A DNA stretch of 64,000 bases from Methylophilus rhizosphaerae (GTDB lineage Bacteria > Pseudomonadota > Gammaproteobacteria > Burkholderiales > Methylophilaceae), in the NCBI RefSeq assembly GCF_900100975.1, contig NZ_FNFX01000002.1, positions 1 through 64,000 of the forward strand, written 5' to 3'. Below, one piece after another: positions 18,433 through 31,600 of this stretch (position 1 is the first letter of the stretch; each line of letters starts with the position of its first letter). The notes under the pieces were generated by a model that had not been told where the DNA came from, ran no database searches, and saw only the letters and a list, made by a program, of their open reading frames with translations. A program made the position numbers and the translations under genes.

Positions 18433-19219
18433 TTACCAGGACCAGGCCGATGGTTTGCGCCGCCTTATGGCCAAGTCCTCAGCCCGTATCATCAGTGTCA
18501 TGACCGCCAGTGGCCAGCCAGCCAGCAGCTGGCTGAGCCAGCTGGCAGCCAGCATGACCAGCACCGGGCAGCGTACTTTGGTCATTCAGGCAACCCAGCA
18601 ACCAGCCACCGCCCATACTTTACATGCCGTGGCATTACGCAAAAGCCTTCTGAGCCGCGCCATCATCAGGCATCCGCAAGGCTATGACCTGGCCGCGTTG
18701 GCTGAAAATAACACATTAACCTCCACCTTATCAGGCGATGTAAAAACGGCGCTGGACGGTATAGTGAACCAGCTTGCGTATGGTTATGATACCGTCATGA
18801 TAGAAGCAATACTGGATGGCCGTGACCAGCACCTGGTGTTACCGGTCATGGCGCAACATGCAGTAGTGATCCAGATGGAACGCAGTGACGAGGCGATTAA
18901 ATCGGCTTATATTACGATTAAACGCCTGTGCCAACAGGATGCCCAACAACCGTTAAGCATCATGGTGACGGGCGCTACGCATGCACAGGGGCAGCAGTAC
19001 TTTATGCGCCTTAATCAGGTATGCGGACAATTTCTGGGCATCTCGCTGAATTTCCTGGGCGCGATTCCGCAGGCGGTAACCATACAGAAAGCCAATGGTG
19101 TAAGCCATCGCAATGGAGGCGATACCTCCCCTGCGGCTCAACTGGCACTGGCGTTTAAAACCATTGCTGGCAGCCTGGAGAAACAACGTTTAGCCACCCC
19201 TTCACTGGCGGCTGTCTAA
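18425..19219 (+). CDS. Degenerate FlhG (FleN)-like protein lacking the P-loop
   Basis: A 264-residue protein at the normal flhG position between flhF and fliA. The N-terminal DQADGLRRLM matches the FlhG motif that activates the FlhF GTPase. The next segment, where FlhG/MinD proteins have a KGGVGKT-type Walker A, reads SVMTASGQPASSWLSQLAAS and has no lysine or P-loop glycines. The MinD-like fold seems kept downstream (YDTVMIEAILDG, VVIQMERSDEAIKSAY). It should therefore be unable to bind or hydrolyse ATP in the usual way, yet may still act on FlhF. Position makes a FlhG origin likely; present function is inferred. Confidence 0.8.
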   Translation: MLNYQDQADGLRRLMAKSSARIISVMTASGQPASSWLSQLAASMTSTGQRTLVIQATQQPATAHTLHAVALRKSLLSRAIIRHPQGYDLAALAENNTLTSTLSGDVKTALDGIVNQLAYGYDTVMIEAILDGRDQHLVLPVMAQHAVVIQMERSDEAIKSAYITIKRLCQQDAQQPLSIMVTGATHAQGQQYFMRLNQVCGQFLGISLNFLGAIPQAVTIQKANGVSHRNGGDTSPAAQLALAFKTIAGSLEKQRLATPSLAAV

Positions 19220-19233
19220 AAAAGAGGGAAAAC

Positions 19234-19968
19234 ATGTATACCGCTAAAGGCACAACGAACAATACCGACCAGATGCTGAAACAGCATAGTGTCATGGTCA
19301 AGCGCATGGCCTACCAGCTGAAATCCAAGCTGCCTTCGTGTGTGGAGGTGGATGATCTGGTGCAGGCAGGCATGATAGGCCTGATGGACGCCATCCAGCG
19401 TTATGAAGATACGCATGGCGCACAGTTTGAAACCTACGCCTCACAACGTGTGCGCGGCGCCATGCTGGATGAGTTACGCGGTGCTGACTGGTTGCCACGC
19501 GGTATCCGTAAAAATATGCGTGACATTGAGGTCGCGGTGCAGCAGTTGGAGCAAAGATTTGGCCGTCCGCCGACCGAATCTGAAATTGCCAAACACATGA
19601 ATTTCAGCCTGGAAGACTACTACGATGTACTGAGTGACTGCCAGGGCCACCAGTTGATTTACTACGAAGACTTTCAGGATGATGACAGCAGCGAGCATTT
19701 TCTTGACCGCTATGTCGATGACGACAGCAGTGACCCGGTTAAATCCCTGCTGGAAAGCGATTTCCGTGAAGCACTGATTGATTCGATTGACCGCCTGCCG
19801 GAGCGCGAAAAGGTATTAATGGGCCTGTACTATGAACAGGAGCTTAACCTGAAAGAAATCGGCGCCATCATGAATGTGTCCGAATCACGTGTCTGCCAGT
19901 TGCATAGCCAGGCAGTTGCCCGTTTACGTGCTTCCATGCGCGATAAGGCCTGGACCGGAGCGGCATAA
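19234..19968 (+). CDS. fliA: Flagellar sigma factor FliA (sigma-28)
   Basis: A 244-residue sigma factor for late flagellar and chemotaxis genes. Region 2 (VEVDDLVQAGMIGLMDAIQR..FETYASQRVRGAMLDELR), region 3 and region 4 (LPEREKVLMGLYYEQELNLKEIGAIMNVSESRVCQL) are all present. It starts 14 bases after the flhG-like gene, with an AAGAGGGAAAAC ribosome site, and its stop overlaps the motC start (TAATG). Confidence 0.97.
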   Translation: MYTAKGTTNNTDQMLKQHSVMVKRMAYQLKSKLPSCVEVDDLVQAGMIGLMDAIQRYEDTHGAQFETYASQRVRGAMLDELRGADWLPRGIRKNMRDIEVAVQQLEQRFGRPPTESEIAKHMNFSLEDYYDVLSDCQGHQLIYYEDFQDDDSSEHFLDRYVDDDSSDPVKSLLESDFREALIDSIDRLPEREKVLMGLYYEQELNLKEIGAIMNVSESRVCQLHSQAVARLRASMRDKAWTGAA

Positions 19969-20720
19969 TGGATTGGGGTAGTCTGGCCGGCCTGGTCATT
20001 GCCCTCGCCGGCCTGGTATTGGGGCAAACCATTGAAGGCGGCCACCTGAAATCACTCATGCAGCCGGCGGCTTTTGCCGTGGTCGTGCTGGGAACCGTGG
20101 GCGCCGTTTTGCTGCAAACGGAACTCAAGCTATTCATCAAAGGCGTGCGCATGCTGCGCTGGGTGTTTGTACGCCCACAGGATGACCGCCAGAAACTGGC
20201 CATCAGAATTAACCAGTGGAGCCTGCAGGCACGCAAAGAAAGCGTGCTCTCCCTGGAAAACCTGATTCACCGCGAGCGAGATCCTTTTGTACGCAAAGGA
20301 CTACAGCTATTGGTGGATGGCACGCCTGCCGACCGTATCCGTGAAGTGTGCGCGATTGATATGTATTATTTTGAAGCGCAGGAACGGGATGCCATCAAGG
20401 TCTGGTCTGCTGCGGGAGGCTATGCGCCAACGGTCGGTATCCTGGGCGCGGTGCTGGGATTGATTCATGTGATGGAAAACCTGTCTGACCCGGCCAAAAT
20501 CGGCAGCGGGATTGCTGTGGCGTTTGTCGCGACGATTTATGGCGTCGCCCTGGCTAACCTGGTCTTCCTGCCGATTGCAAACAAATTAAAAAGCCATGTA
20601 CAACATGAAATGTCGCGCCGTGAAATGCTGCTGAATGCCTGGGTCTCCATCGCCAGGGGCGATAACCCAAAACTGGTCAGTGAGCGGCTGGAAGCCTACC
20701 TGCGCCTCAGGGAGTCGTAA
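19968..20720 (+). CDS. motC: Flagellar stator protein MotC (second MotA-type subunit)
   Basis: A 250-residue MotA/ExbB-family membrane protein with helices near residues 5-25, 30-50, 145-170 and 180-200. The segment AAGGYAPTVGILGAVLGLIHVMENL is typical of MotC/PomA stators. Start and stop codons overlap fliA and motD by the TAATG arrangement at both ends, so three proteins are probably made in a coupled way. It is distinct from the MotA at 10356-11216. Confidence 0.9.
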   Translation: MDWGSLAGLVIALAGLVLGQTIEGGHLKSLMQPAAFAVVVLGTVGAVLLQTELKLFIKGVRMLRWVFVRPQDDRQKLAIRINQWSLQARKESVLSLENLIHRERDPFVRKGLQLLVDGTPADRIREVCAIDMYYFEAQERDAIKVWSAAGGYAPTVGILGAVLGLIHVMENLSDPAKIGSGIAVAFVATIYGVALANLVFLPIANKLKSHVQHEMSRREMLLNAWVSIARGDNPKLVSERLEAYLRLRES

Positions 20721-21577
20721 TGTACCGGCGCAGAATGCATGAGGATGAAGAGGATAATCATGACCGCTGGCTGATTTCCTATGCGGATTTCATTACGCTG
20801 CTATTTGCGTTTTTTGTCGTGATGTACGCCACTTCCACCATTAACCTGAATAAGTACCAGGCATTATCCAATGCAGTGGTGACAGCCTTCCAGGGCAAGC
20901 CCGGGCAAACACCTTCCATGGATATCCAGAACCCGTCTTCATTGCAGAACCAGAGCGCTATCCTCAAACCATTGCCGCTGAACTACCTGTACCAGGAAAA
21001 GAAACAGCGTGACCAGGAAAAAATGTATGCCCTGGGACAGCAGCTGGCCAATATGCTGGCCCCCTGGATAGAGCAAAAGAAAATCATCGTCTCCCAGGGA
21101 GAATTTGGTATCGATATTGTGATGCTGAGTGGCTTCCTGTTTAAAGCGGATGGTATGACATTGTCGGATCAGGCGCCTTATGTGCTCAAACTGATAGGCG
21201 GGCAATTAAAAAAAGAACTGCGCAGCATCCAGGTGGAAGGCCATATGGATAGGCATATGTTTGCACATGAGGTCAGCCCGGACATCAGGCGATGGGAAAT
21301 GACGGCGGCACAGGCGGCGCGCGTTGCCGCCATCCTGAACACGCGGGGCATTCCGAACAAGCGGTTATCTGCCAGCGGCCTGGCCGATACCAGGCCGGTT
21401 TCCAGTAGTGAAAATGATCTGGCGCAAGCCATGAATAACCGGGTTGTCATCCGCGTGCTGACAGCAGAAAGTAATGCGCAGCAAGCAAGTAATAATATGA
21501 TGCAATTGCAAATTGATCCCGGCGATGGCGCGGCATTACAGCAACCGGCAGCAGAAATATCTGCTGCCAGGCCGTAG
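20720..21577 (+). CDS. motD: Flagellar stator protein MotD (second MotB-type subunit)
   Basis: A 285-residue MotB-family protein: cytoplasmic start, one membrane helix with Asp23 in ISYADFITLLFAFFVVMY, and a C-terminal OmpA-like domain (QVEGHMDRHMFAHEVSPDIRRWEM, LSASGLADTRPV). It pairs with MotC. An 8-bp inverted repeat (21547-21568) lies inside its last codons, next to a convergent gene 6 bases away. Confidence 0.9.
   Translation: MYRRRMHEDEEDNHDRWLISYADFITLLFAFFVVMYATSTINLNKYQALSNAVVTAFQGKPGQTPSMDIQNPSSLQNQSAILKPLPLNYLYQEKKQRDQEKMYALGQQLANMLAPWIEQKKIIVSQGEFGIDIVMLSGFLFKADGMTLSDQAPYVLKLIGGQLKKELRSIQVEGHMDRHMFAHEVSPDIRRWEMTAAQAARVAAILNTRGIPNKRLSASGLADTRPVSSSENDLAQAMNNRVVIRVLTAESNAQQASNNMMQLQIDPGDGAALQQPAAEISAARP
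21547..21568. repeat. 8-bp inverted repeat in the 3' end of motD
   Basis: GGCAGCAG and CTGCTGCC flank 6 bases (AAATAT). It sits inside the last codons of motD with a convergent gene starting its stop 6 bases beyond motD. With so little intergenic space this hairpin could serve as a shared transcript end, although no T-tract follows. Confidence 0.4.
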
Positions 21578-21583
21578 CCTGAA

Positions 21584-23851
21584 TTAAGCCAGCGCCTGCT
21601 CCAGCCAGGCATCAAATTCCTTTATAGCCATCGGCTTACCAAACAGATACCCCTGGTAGCGGCGACAGCCATTATTCAGTAACAGCTCCATCTGCTCCTG
21701 GGTTTCAACACCTTCCGCAATCACACTGAGGTACATGCTTTGCGCCATGGCGATAATCGTTCGTACAATGGTACGGTCATGGCTATCCGTCACAATGTCA
21801 TTCACAAATGAACGATCAATTTTCAGCTGGTACAAAGGCAGTTTTTTCAGGTATTGCAAGGAAGAGTAACCAGTACCGAAATCATCCAGTGAAAACTGGA
21901 TACCGAGCTGGCTGAGTTCATTCATGATGCTGACCGCATCATCCACATTCTCCAGCAGCAGGCTTTCTGTCAGCTCCAGGCGCAAGGCATTGGGGTTGAT
22001 CTGGTGATGTTGAACACAGGCCTTCACCATGGCTGTAAAGTTTGCCTGCCTGAACTGGCGGGCGCTGATATTCACCGACAGGCTCAGGTCACTGGTTTTA
22101 CGCACACGTTGCCATTGCGCAATCTGTGCGCAAGCCTGGTCCAGCACCCACTGCCCCATTTCTACAATCAGGCTACTGCACTCTGCCACCGGGATAAACT
22201 GCGCAGGCGGGATAAATCCGCGCTCTGGATGCTCCCAGCGCAGCAAGGCTTCTGCGCCAAATGGCCGGCCGGTATGGTCCACCTGTACCTGGTAGTGCAA
22301 ACGCAGTTGTGCCTGCTCAATCGCTTCGCGCAGTTCTGCTTCCAGCATCACCTGGGTCGCAATTTCGGTCTGCATGCCCGGCTCGTACAGGCAAGCGGTA
22401 TTGCGGCCTGCCTGCTTGGCCCGGTGCATGGCAATATCTACAGCCTTGACGCAATCGGTATCACGTATTTCCAGCTCATTAAAACAGCATAAGCCCATGC
22501 TAGCCGTAATCGACAGCTTCTGGCTCCCGACTTTGAATGGCCGCTCGAATATTTTTTGTATCTTGCGTTGCATGGACCACACTTGCTGCAATGCGGCGTC
22601 ACCCTGCCCATCCAGCTCTGACAGCAGTATCAGGAATTCATCACCGCCCATACATGCCAGAAAATGAGGGGTCGTGACTTTCTGCAGGCGCTCTGCCACT
22701 TGCTGTAACAGATGGTTACCCAGGGTATGGCCATGTGCCTCGTTAATCCATTTGAAATGGTCCAGGTCAATATAGATCATGCCCAGGGATTCCCCACTCA
22801 CAGCCTGCGTATGCAACTGTTGCAGCAGTTCGTACGTCCGCCTGCGGTTAGGCAATCCTGTCACCGGTTCAAGGTAAGCCAGTGTTTGTATCGTATCGCG
22901 GGAAAGGTGGCGGTCGACCACGATGCTGACCAGCTTGGCTGCCTGCGCAATCATGGACTGCTCATAAGTGTCGGGGGTTTGTGGCTGGCGATAGTAAATC
23001 GCCAATGCGCCCAGAATATCACCGGCTGCCGTCAGCATGGGTTCTACCCAGCCGGCCTGGATACCTGCGGCCTGTGCCGCATCACGGTGATTTACCCAGT
23101 AAGGATGGGTCATGACATTATCGACAATGACACGCTGTTTCCTGGTAATTGAGGTCGCCAGTGAGCCGTTGCCTGCTTCCAGTTGTAATTGGCAAAGTGT
23201 TTCCAGCAGAGGTTGAGGCAGGGTAGGCGCAATGACCGTTTGTACCAGTTTTCCCAGCTGCTGGGTAATCACAATGGCACAATACAAATCAGTGTGCATG
23301 GCCTCGATATCGCGTGCAATTTTTTCCAGCACACGTGTCGCATCGGGCTCCTGCAATACCAGTTCCAGCATTGAGAAATTAAATTGCTCGTAAGCGGTTG
23401 CCCGCACCTTATCCTGCTGCAAGGCCGGCACTGGCTGATACGCTGCCGTGGTTTCGCGTACAAGCAATAAAATCCGCGACTCCCCTGCTCCATTCGTAAA
23501 GTGGTGCGTTATACATTCCAGCCAGCGTTCCTGCACATCATGCAAAGCAATCCGCAACGTACGCTGGGCAACGCCTGGCAGTGACTGGAATAGTATGCCC
23601 CGTAACGGCCCATGTACGACGGGCGGCAAATAATCCCATACCATTTGAACAGCAAGGCCGGCAGGATCACCCACCGGCATTTCAGCCTGGTTAAATAACA
23701 ATAAAGCGTCGCACGCGCCGTGGCTATCTATGTCAGCAGCCAGGTAAAAGCCGGACGATTCGATAGCAGACTGCCACTGCTGGAATACTGTGGCTAATAC
23801 AGGATCGGCCAATACTGACGCAATTGGCCTAACATTTACTTTTGACATCAC
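21584..23851 (-). CDS. GAF-GGDEF-EAL cyclic-di-GMP turnover protein
   Basis: A 755-residue cytoplasmic protein. Residues about 1-175 are an unassigned sensor part, possibly PAS-like. A GAF-like domain spans about 185-320. The GGDEF domain (about 330-490) keeps the intact cyclase motif in CMGGDEFLILL. The EAL domain (about 505-745) keeps EALLRWEHPERG, DDFGTGYSSL and KIDRSFV, so both cyclase and phosphodiesterase activity are possible. It is convergent with motD. Its place beside the motility genes suggests a part in the swim-or-attach decision, an inference from position. Confidence 0.93.
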   Translation of the reverse strand: MMSKVNVRPIASVLADPVLATVFQQWQSAIESSGFYLAADIDSHGACDALLLFNQAEMPVGDPAGLAVQMVWDYLPPVVHGPLRGILFQSLPGVAQRTLRIALHDVQERWLECITHHFTNGAGESRILLLVRETTAAYQPVPALQQDKVRATAYEQFNFSMLELVLQEPDATRVLEKIARDIEAMHTDLYCAIVITQQLGKLVQTVIAPTLPQPLLETLCQLQLEAGNGSLATSITRKQRVIVDNVMTHPYWVNHRDAAQAAGIQAGWVEPMLTAAGDILGALAIYYRQPQTPDTYEQSMIAQAAKLVSIVVDRHLSRDTIQTLAYLEPVTGLPNRRRTYELLQQLHTQAVSGESLGMIYIDLDHFKWINEAHGHTLGNHLLQQVAERLQKVTTPHFLACMGGDEFLILLSELDGQGDAALQQVWSMQRKIQKIFERPFKVGSQKLSITASMGLCCFNELEIRDTDCVKAVDIAMHRAKQAGRNTACLYEPGMQTEIATQVMLEAELREAIEQAQLRLHYQVQVDHTGRPFGAEALLRWEHPERGFIPPAQFIPVAECSSLIVEMGQWVLDQACAQIAQWQRVRKTSDLSLSVNISARQFRQANFTAMVKACVQHHQINPNALRLELTESLLLENVDDAVSIMNELSQLGIQFSLDDFGTGYSSLQYLKKLPLYQLKIDRSFVNDIVTDSHDRTIVRTIIAMAQSMYLSVIAEGVETQEQMELLLNNGCRRYQGYLFGKPMAIKEFDAWLEQALA

Positions 23852-24296
23852 ACACCTTCACAACCCAGTGCAAAATCTAACTGCCGACAAAAGACGCTGG
23901 ACGCCTGCCGGTTGTTAAGATGTCACACCCCCGAGAATTATCAGTAAGCGTCAGTCGACCTGTCGCTGCGCTCTTTTATATTTATGATAATGTGTCGAAA
24001 AGCACCTGCAATGTCAAGCCATAATTAGGTTGCACATGATAAGAATGCCATAGTGACTTGATTTTTAAAGAGATATTTTCGCTGCCGCTGGGTATCGCAG
24101 CGTGAGCAATCATGCGCTTGCTCACTAGTCCTCCATACAACGCCTACGGCAAATGTTCTCTTCCAAAAGAGCGAGCGTAAACATTCGCTCAATACTGGGT
24201 ACTTTTGGCGTTTAACATGATTCAATCAGGGTTTCAGCCAGGGCAGGCACAATTGAATTCCTGAATCAAAATTTCAGGCGTATTGCAAGCAGTGAT
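23852..24296. other. Intergenic region with short inverted repeats
   Basis: A 445-base region between two minus-strand genes. I see no convincing gene; the longest frame (66 codons, minus strand, 24025-24225) has no ribosome site and no family resemblance. It holds an 8-bp inverted repeat GTGAGCAA/TTGCTCAC (24102-24109 and 24118-24125) and a 6-bp one GAGCGA/TCGCTC near 24170-24192. It probably includes the promoter of the GGDEF-EAL gene. Confidence 0.5.
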
Positions 24297-25175
24297 TTAT
24301 TTGGCCTTCGCCAGCATTTCGTCCAGCTCAGCATCCTGCAGTTTCAGGGCAATCGCCCCCGCTTCTTTCACTAGCTGCTCCGCACCTGCCATATCCCCTT
24401 GCTCCCGCTTGGTTTCAGCCCAGTAAAGTGCGGTTTTGGCTTCATAGAATGCGCCCCCGTTTTCCCGCGCATACGCCATCAGGCGCTGGTAAGTTTTCCC
24501 GGCACCCACATAGTCTTTTTTGCTGGTGAATAATTTACCCAGGGTCAGGCTGGCTTCTGCATATTGCTCTGGCGTACCGGATTTCTGCAGCATCATGACG
24601 CCTTTTAACTGGTATTCAATTGCTGAGTCCAGTTGCTGCAACTGCTGGTAGGCCATGGCTTCGTGGATATAGCTGTCTGCACGTTCATCGTCATTGGCGG
24701 CCAGTTTTTCCCCCGCCTGGAAGGCCTGCAGAGATTCAGCATGCTGGCCGTTTCCATATAGGGCTTCACCAATTAAATTATGTGCTACGCGCATATAACG
24801 GCGTAAATCCTGCTGCTCGCTGAATCTGAGGGCCTGCTGGTAGTTTTCCAATGCACCCGCAGTATTTTTGGCGGCTTCTTGTGCATTGCCTAACAGCATG
24901 TGGGCAGAAATCAGATCCACGCCTTGCGGCTTGAGGGCAATGGCTTGCCTGAAGCTTTCCTGCGCGGCAGCATTTTGCGCCAGGCCGGCTTGTGCACGCC
25001 CTTTACATAACCAGAACTCAGGCTGACCGGCATATTGCTCAGCGATATTCACTGCTTGTGCGTATTGATGGCCATGCACGGCAGCCTCACATGATTCCAG
25101 TGCTGCATCTTTGGCGAAAGATATATTTGAAACCAATAGATTAAACAATACTATTAAAGTTAATTTTGAATACAT
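24297..25175 (-). CDS. Exported tetratricopeptide-repeat protein
   Basis: A 292-residue protein with a signal peptide (MYSKLTLIVLFNLLVSNISF, cleavage probably after FAKDA or before it) and helical TPR-like repeats through most of its length, for example QAGLAQNAAAQESFRQAIAL and AKNTAGALENYQQALRFSE. It should be periplasmic or lipid-free outer-envelope associated. TPRs make protein contacts; no partner can be named. It starts 2 bases after the ligA stop, so it is probably co-transcribed with ligA. Confidence 0.75.
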   Translation of the reverse strand: MYSKLTLIVLFNLLVSNISFAKDAALESCEAAVHGHQYAQAVNIAEQYAGQPEFWLCKGRAQAGLAQNAAAQESFRQAIALKPQGVDLISAHMLLGNAQEAAKNTAGALENYQQALRFSEQQDLRRYMRVAHNLIGEALYGNGQHAESLQAFQAGEKLAANDDERADSYIHEAMAYQQLQQLDSAIEYQLKGVMMLQKSGTPEQYAEASLTLGKLFTSKKDYVGAGKTYQRLMAYARENGGAFYEAKTALYWAETKREQGDMAGAEQLVKEAGAIALKLQDAELDEMLAKAK

Positions 25176-25177
25176 GA

Positions 25178-28617
<3,440 letters not shown>

Positions 28618-28668
28618 GTAGGCTTACAATCCTTTAAAACTCCGCGATATGATACAACAAAACATGCC

Positions 28669-31600
28669 TTACGCCGCATGCATGCGTATCGCCTCATCAA
28701 TATCAACATCGACGATCCGGGATACCCCGGATTCCTGCATGGTCACGCCTATGAGTTGCTGTGACATTTCCATCGTAATTTTGTTGTGTGAGACAAACAA
28801 AAACTGGGTTTTTTCCGACATGACACGCACCAGCTGGCAGAATCGTTCAGTATTGCTGTCATCCAACGGCGCATCCACTTCATCCATCAGGCAGAATGGT
28901 GCCGGATTCAAGCGGAACAAGGCGAATACCAGCGCCATGGCCGTTAGTGCCTTCTCACCACCGGAGAGCAGTTGGATAGTGGTGTTTTTCTTGCCTGGTG
29001 GTTGCGCAAATACTTGCACGCCGGTATCCAGGATCTCGTCGCCCAGCAATTCCAGTTTGGCTTGCCCGCCGTTAAACAGGGTCTGAAACAACTCGCCAAA
29101 ATGACGGTTGGCCTCATCAAATGTCGCACGCAGTTTGCCGCGCGTTTCACGATCAATACGCTGTATGGCCTCTTCCAGGGTCTCACTGGCGGTGAGTAAA
29201 TCTTTCAGTTGGCTATCCAGATAGCCTTTACGCTCTTTTTCAGCAGCCAGTTCTTCAATGGCTGCCATATTCACGGGCCCCAATTGTTGTATCTGTTGTT
29301 GCAGTTTTTGCGTGGCCTCTGCCAGCGCCTGTACTTGAGTCTCCACACTTAGCCCCTGCCGGATCAGCGTTTCATCCAAGCCGGTGTCTGACAGGGCTTG
29401 CTGGCATTGTTCCACCTGGAGGCGGCATTCCTGCTGTTTAAGGCGGCGCTGCTCGACAGCATCCCGCAGCGGGTGCAATTGCTGCTCGGCCTGCATGCGC
29501 TGACGCTCTTGCACCTGCAAGGCATTTTCCTGCTCCGCCAGCCGGTTTCTTGATTGTGCCAATGCCTGCTCGCAATCATGCTGCTGTGTCAGGGCCTGCG
29601 CCAGGTTTGCTTTCAGCGTATCCATATTACTGATGGCCAGCGCCTGCTCGGTTTCCATCAGGCGATGTTGCAGGTGCTGGCTTTCCTGTGCATTTTGCGC
29701 GAGGCGCTGCTGCAAATCATTCACTGCATTTTTGAGCAAGGCCTGCTCAAACACCTGCGATTGATGTGCTTTTTCCGCTTGCTGTACGGTATCACGCAAG
29801 TGGTAATAGGTTTGCTCAATTTGCTGTTTTTGCGCCTGCGTTTCGCGTGCTGCCTGTTCCAAGCCAGCCAGTTGCGCCTGGTGGCCTGCAATGCTGGTTT
29901 GCGTCTGCGCGACTTCATCATTCAATTCGGCCTGGCGCGCTTCTGCCTGGGCAATTTCCTGCTGCAAGGCCGTTTGCCGGCGCAAGGCGTTGTCATGCGC
30001 CTGTTGCAGGCGTGACACCTGCATTTGTGCGTCATGCATGCCAGCAGTGAATTGCTTGATACGCTGATGGGACTGCTGCTGTTGCTGGCGTATAGCTTGT
30101 AAATTGTTTTCGAGCGACTGCACCTGGTGCTGGGCATCGGCCATGGCATCTTTCGCCTCGCCCAAGCCCGACTGCAGGCTATCCAGTTGCTGCTGACGCT
30201 CCAGTACACCCTGCACCTGATTATGGTGGCCATGGAAAACCACGCTGTAACGCTGATAAACATCGCCATTCCTGGTGAGGAGGCTCATATTCGCTGGCAG
30301 TTTATCCTGGTAAACCGAAAGTTGCCGCACATCCTCAAGGACATAGACATCCGCCAGCCAGTGCTGTAACGCGGCAGCCACCTGTGGCTGGCTGATGGTC
30401 AATAAACTGTACAGGCTGGGTAATCCTTGCCATTGTTCGGGCATGGCTTCTATCATTGATGCGGCTTTCACGACAGCCAGCGCAGCCTGTGGATGCGGCA
30501 ACTGCAACCAATCAGGCAGGCGTTCAGGTAGCAAGGCATTTAGCTTATGCCCCAGAAATGCCTCCAGTGCCCCTTGCCACTGGCTATCGATCTGTACTGC
30601 CTGCCATAAACGAGGCGCTGACTGCAGGCCTACTTTCTGTAGCCAGGGCTCCAGTTGCTGATCCCGCTTCATACTTTGCTGTAATTTTTGTAGCGACTGA
30701 ATCTCGGCTTCCAGTTGATGTAGAGCGCGTTGTGCCTGCTGCCAGGCCGTACTGGCCTGCTGCAATGCCTGTTGTTGCGTATGCTCCTCCTGCCGTAGGT
30801 GGCTCAGTTGCTGCTCTTCTTGCTGGGCAGCGGATTGCTGCCCAGCAAGCAGTGCCTGATACTCTTCCAGAGCCTGCATATCCGGCAATACCCATTGCCC
30901 CAGTTCCTGTTGTAACCGTTGCAAGCGCTGGGCAATTTCGGTCAGGTTGCGCTGGATAAAATTTACATTGTTTTGTTCCAGCTGCATTTGCTGCCGGCTT
31001 TGTTGTACAGCTTGCTGCGCCTGGTTGGCTGCCTGTTGTACGGCTTGCAAATGGGTTGATTGCTCCGGCAAATCCTGTTGCATCGCCTGCAGCGACGCCG
31101 CATGTTGCGCGACACTTTGCTCCACCGCAGCAAAAGCGGCCGTTTTCTCCGCCAGTTGTGCCTGCAATTGCTGTTGCTGCTGGGCGCCACGCTCCTGCTG
31201 CCCTTGCAATTGCTGCTGCTGTTGCAATAAGCGGTTTCGCGCGTCTTCGGATTGCTGGACTTGCAGGCCCAGATTGGAAACCTGGGCATTGGCTTCATAA
31301 AAAGCCGCTTGCACCGCATGTAATTGTGCAGACACTTCCTGATGTTGCTGGCGGGACTGCTCCAGTAACAGCTCGTTGCTGCGTAAAGAAGCCATTTGCG
31401 CTTCCAGGGCGTTCACCGCTTGTTCAACGGTTTGTGAGGCAGCCTCATGGGCCAGCACGGCATCCCGTTTACGTAACCACCACCATTGCGCTTCTGCCAG
31501 CTGGTGCGCTTGCTGCAAGGCATGGAATTTTTGCGTGACGGCAGCCTGCGCTTCCAGCTTGATGATCTGCTTGTTCATCTCACGCGAAATATCTTCTACC

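Noticed and set aside
23930-23960. ACTGATAA (minus strand) before the GGDEF-EAL gene as a sigma-28 -10
   Set aside because: 6 of 8 at -10 but the -35 region matches poorly, so it is not listed as a promoter.
24025-24225. 66-codon minus-strand frame in the 23.9-24.3 kb gap
   Set aside because: No ribosome site, composition unlike a protein, and it is made partly of inverted-repeat DNA.
29200-31500. CAG/CAA-rich repeats in smc as a microsatellite
   Set aside because: They encode glutamine-rich coiled coil in frame and vary too much to be a simple repeat array.
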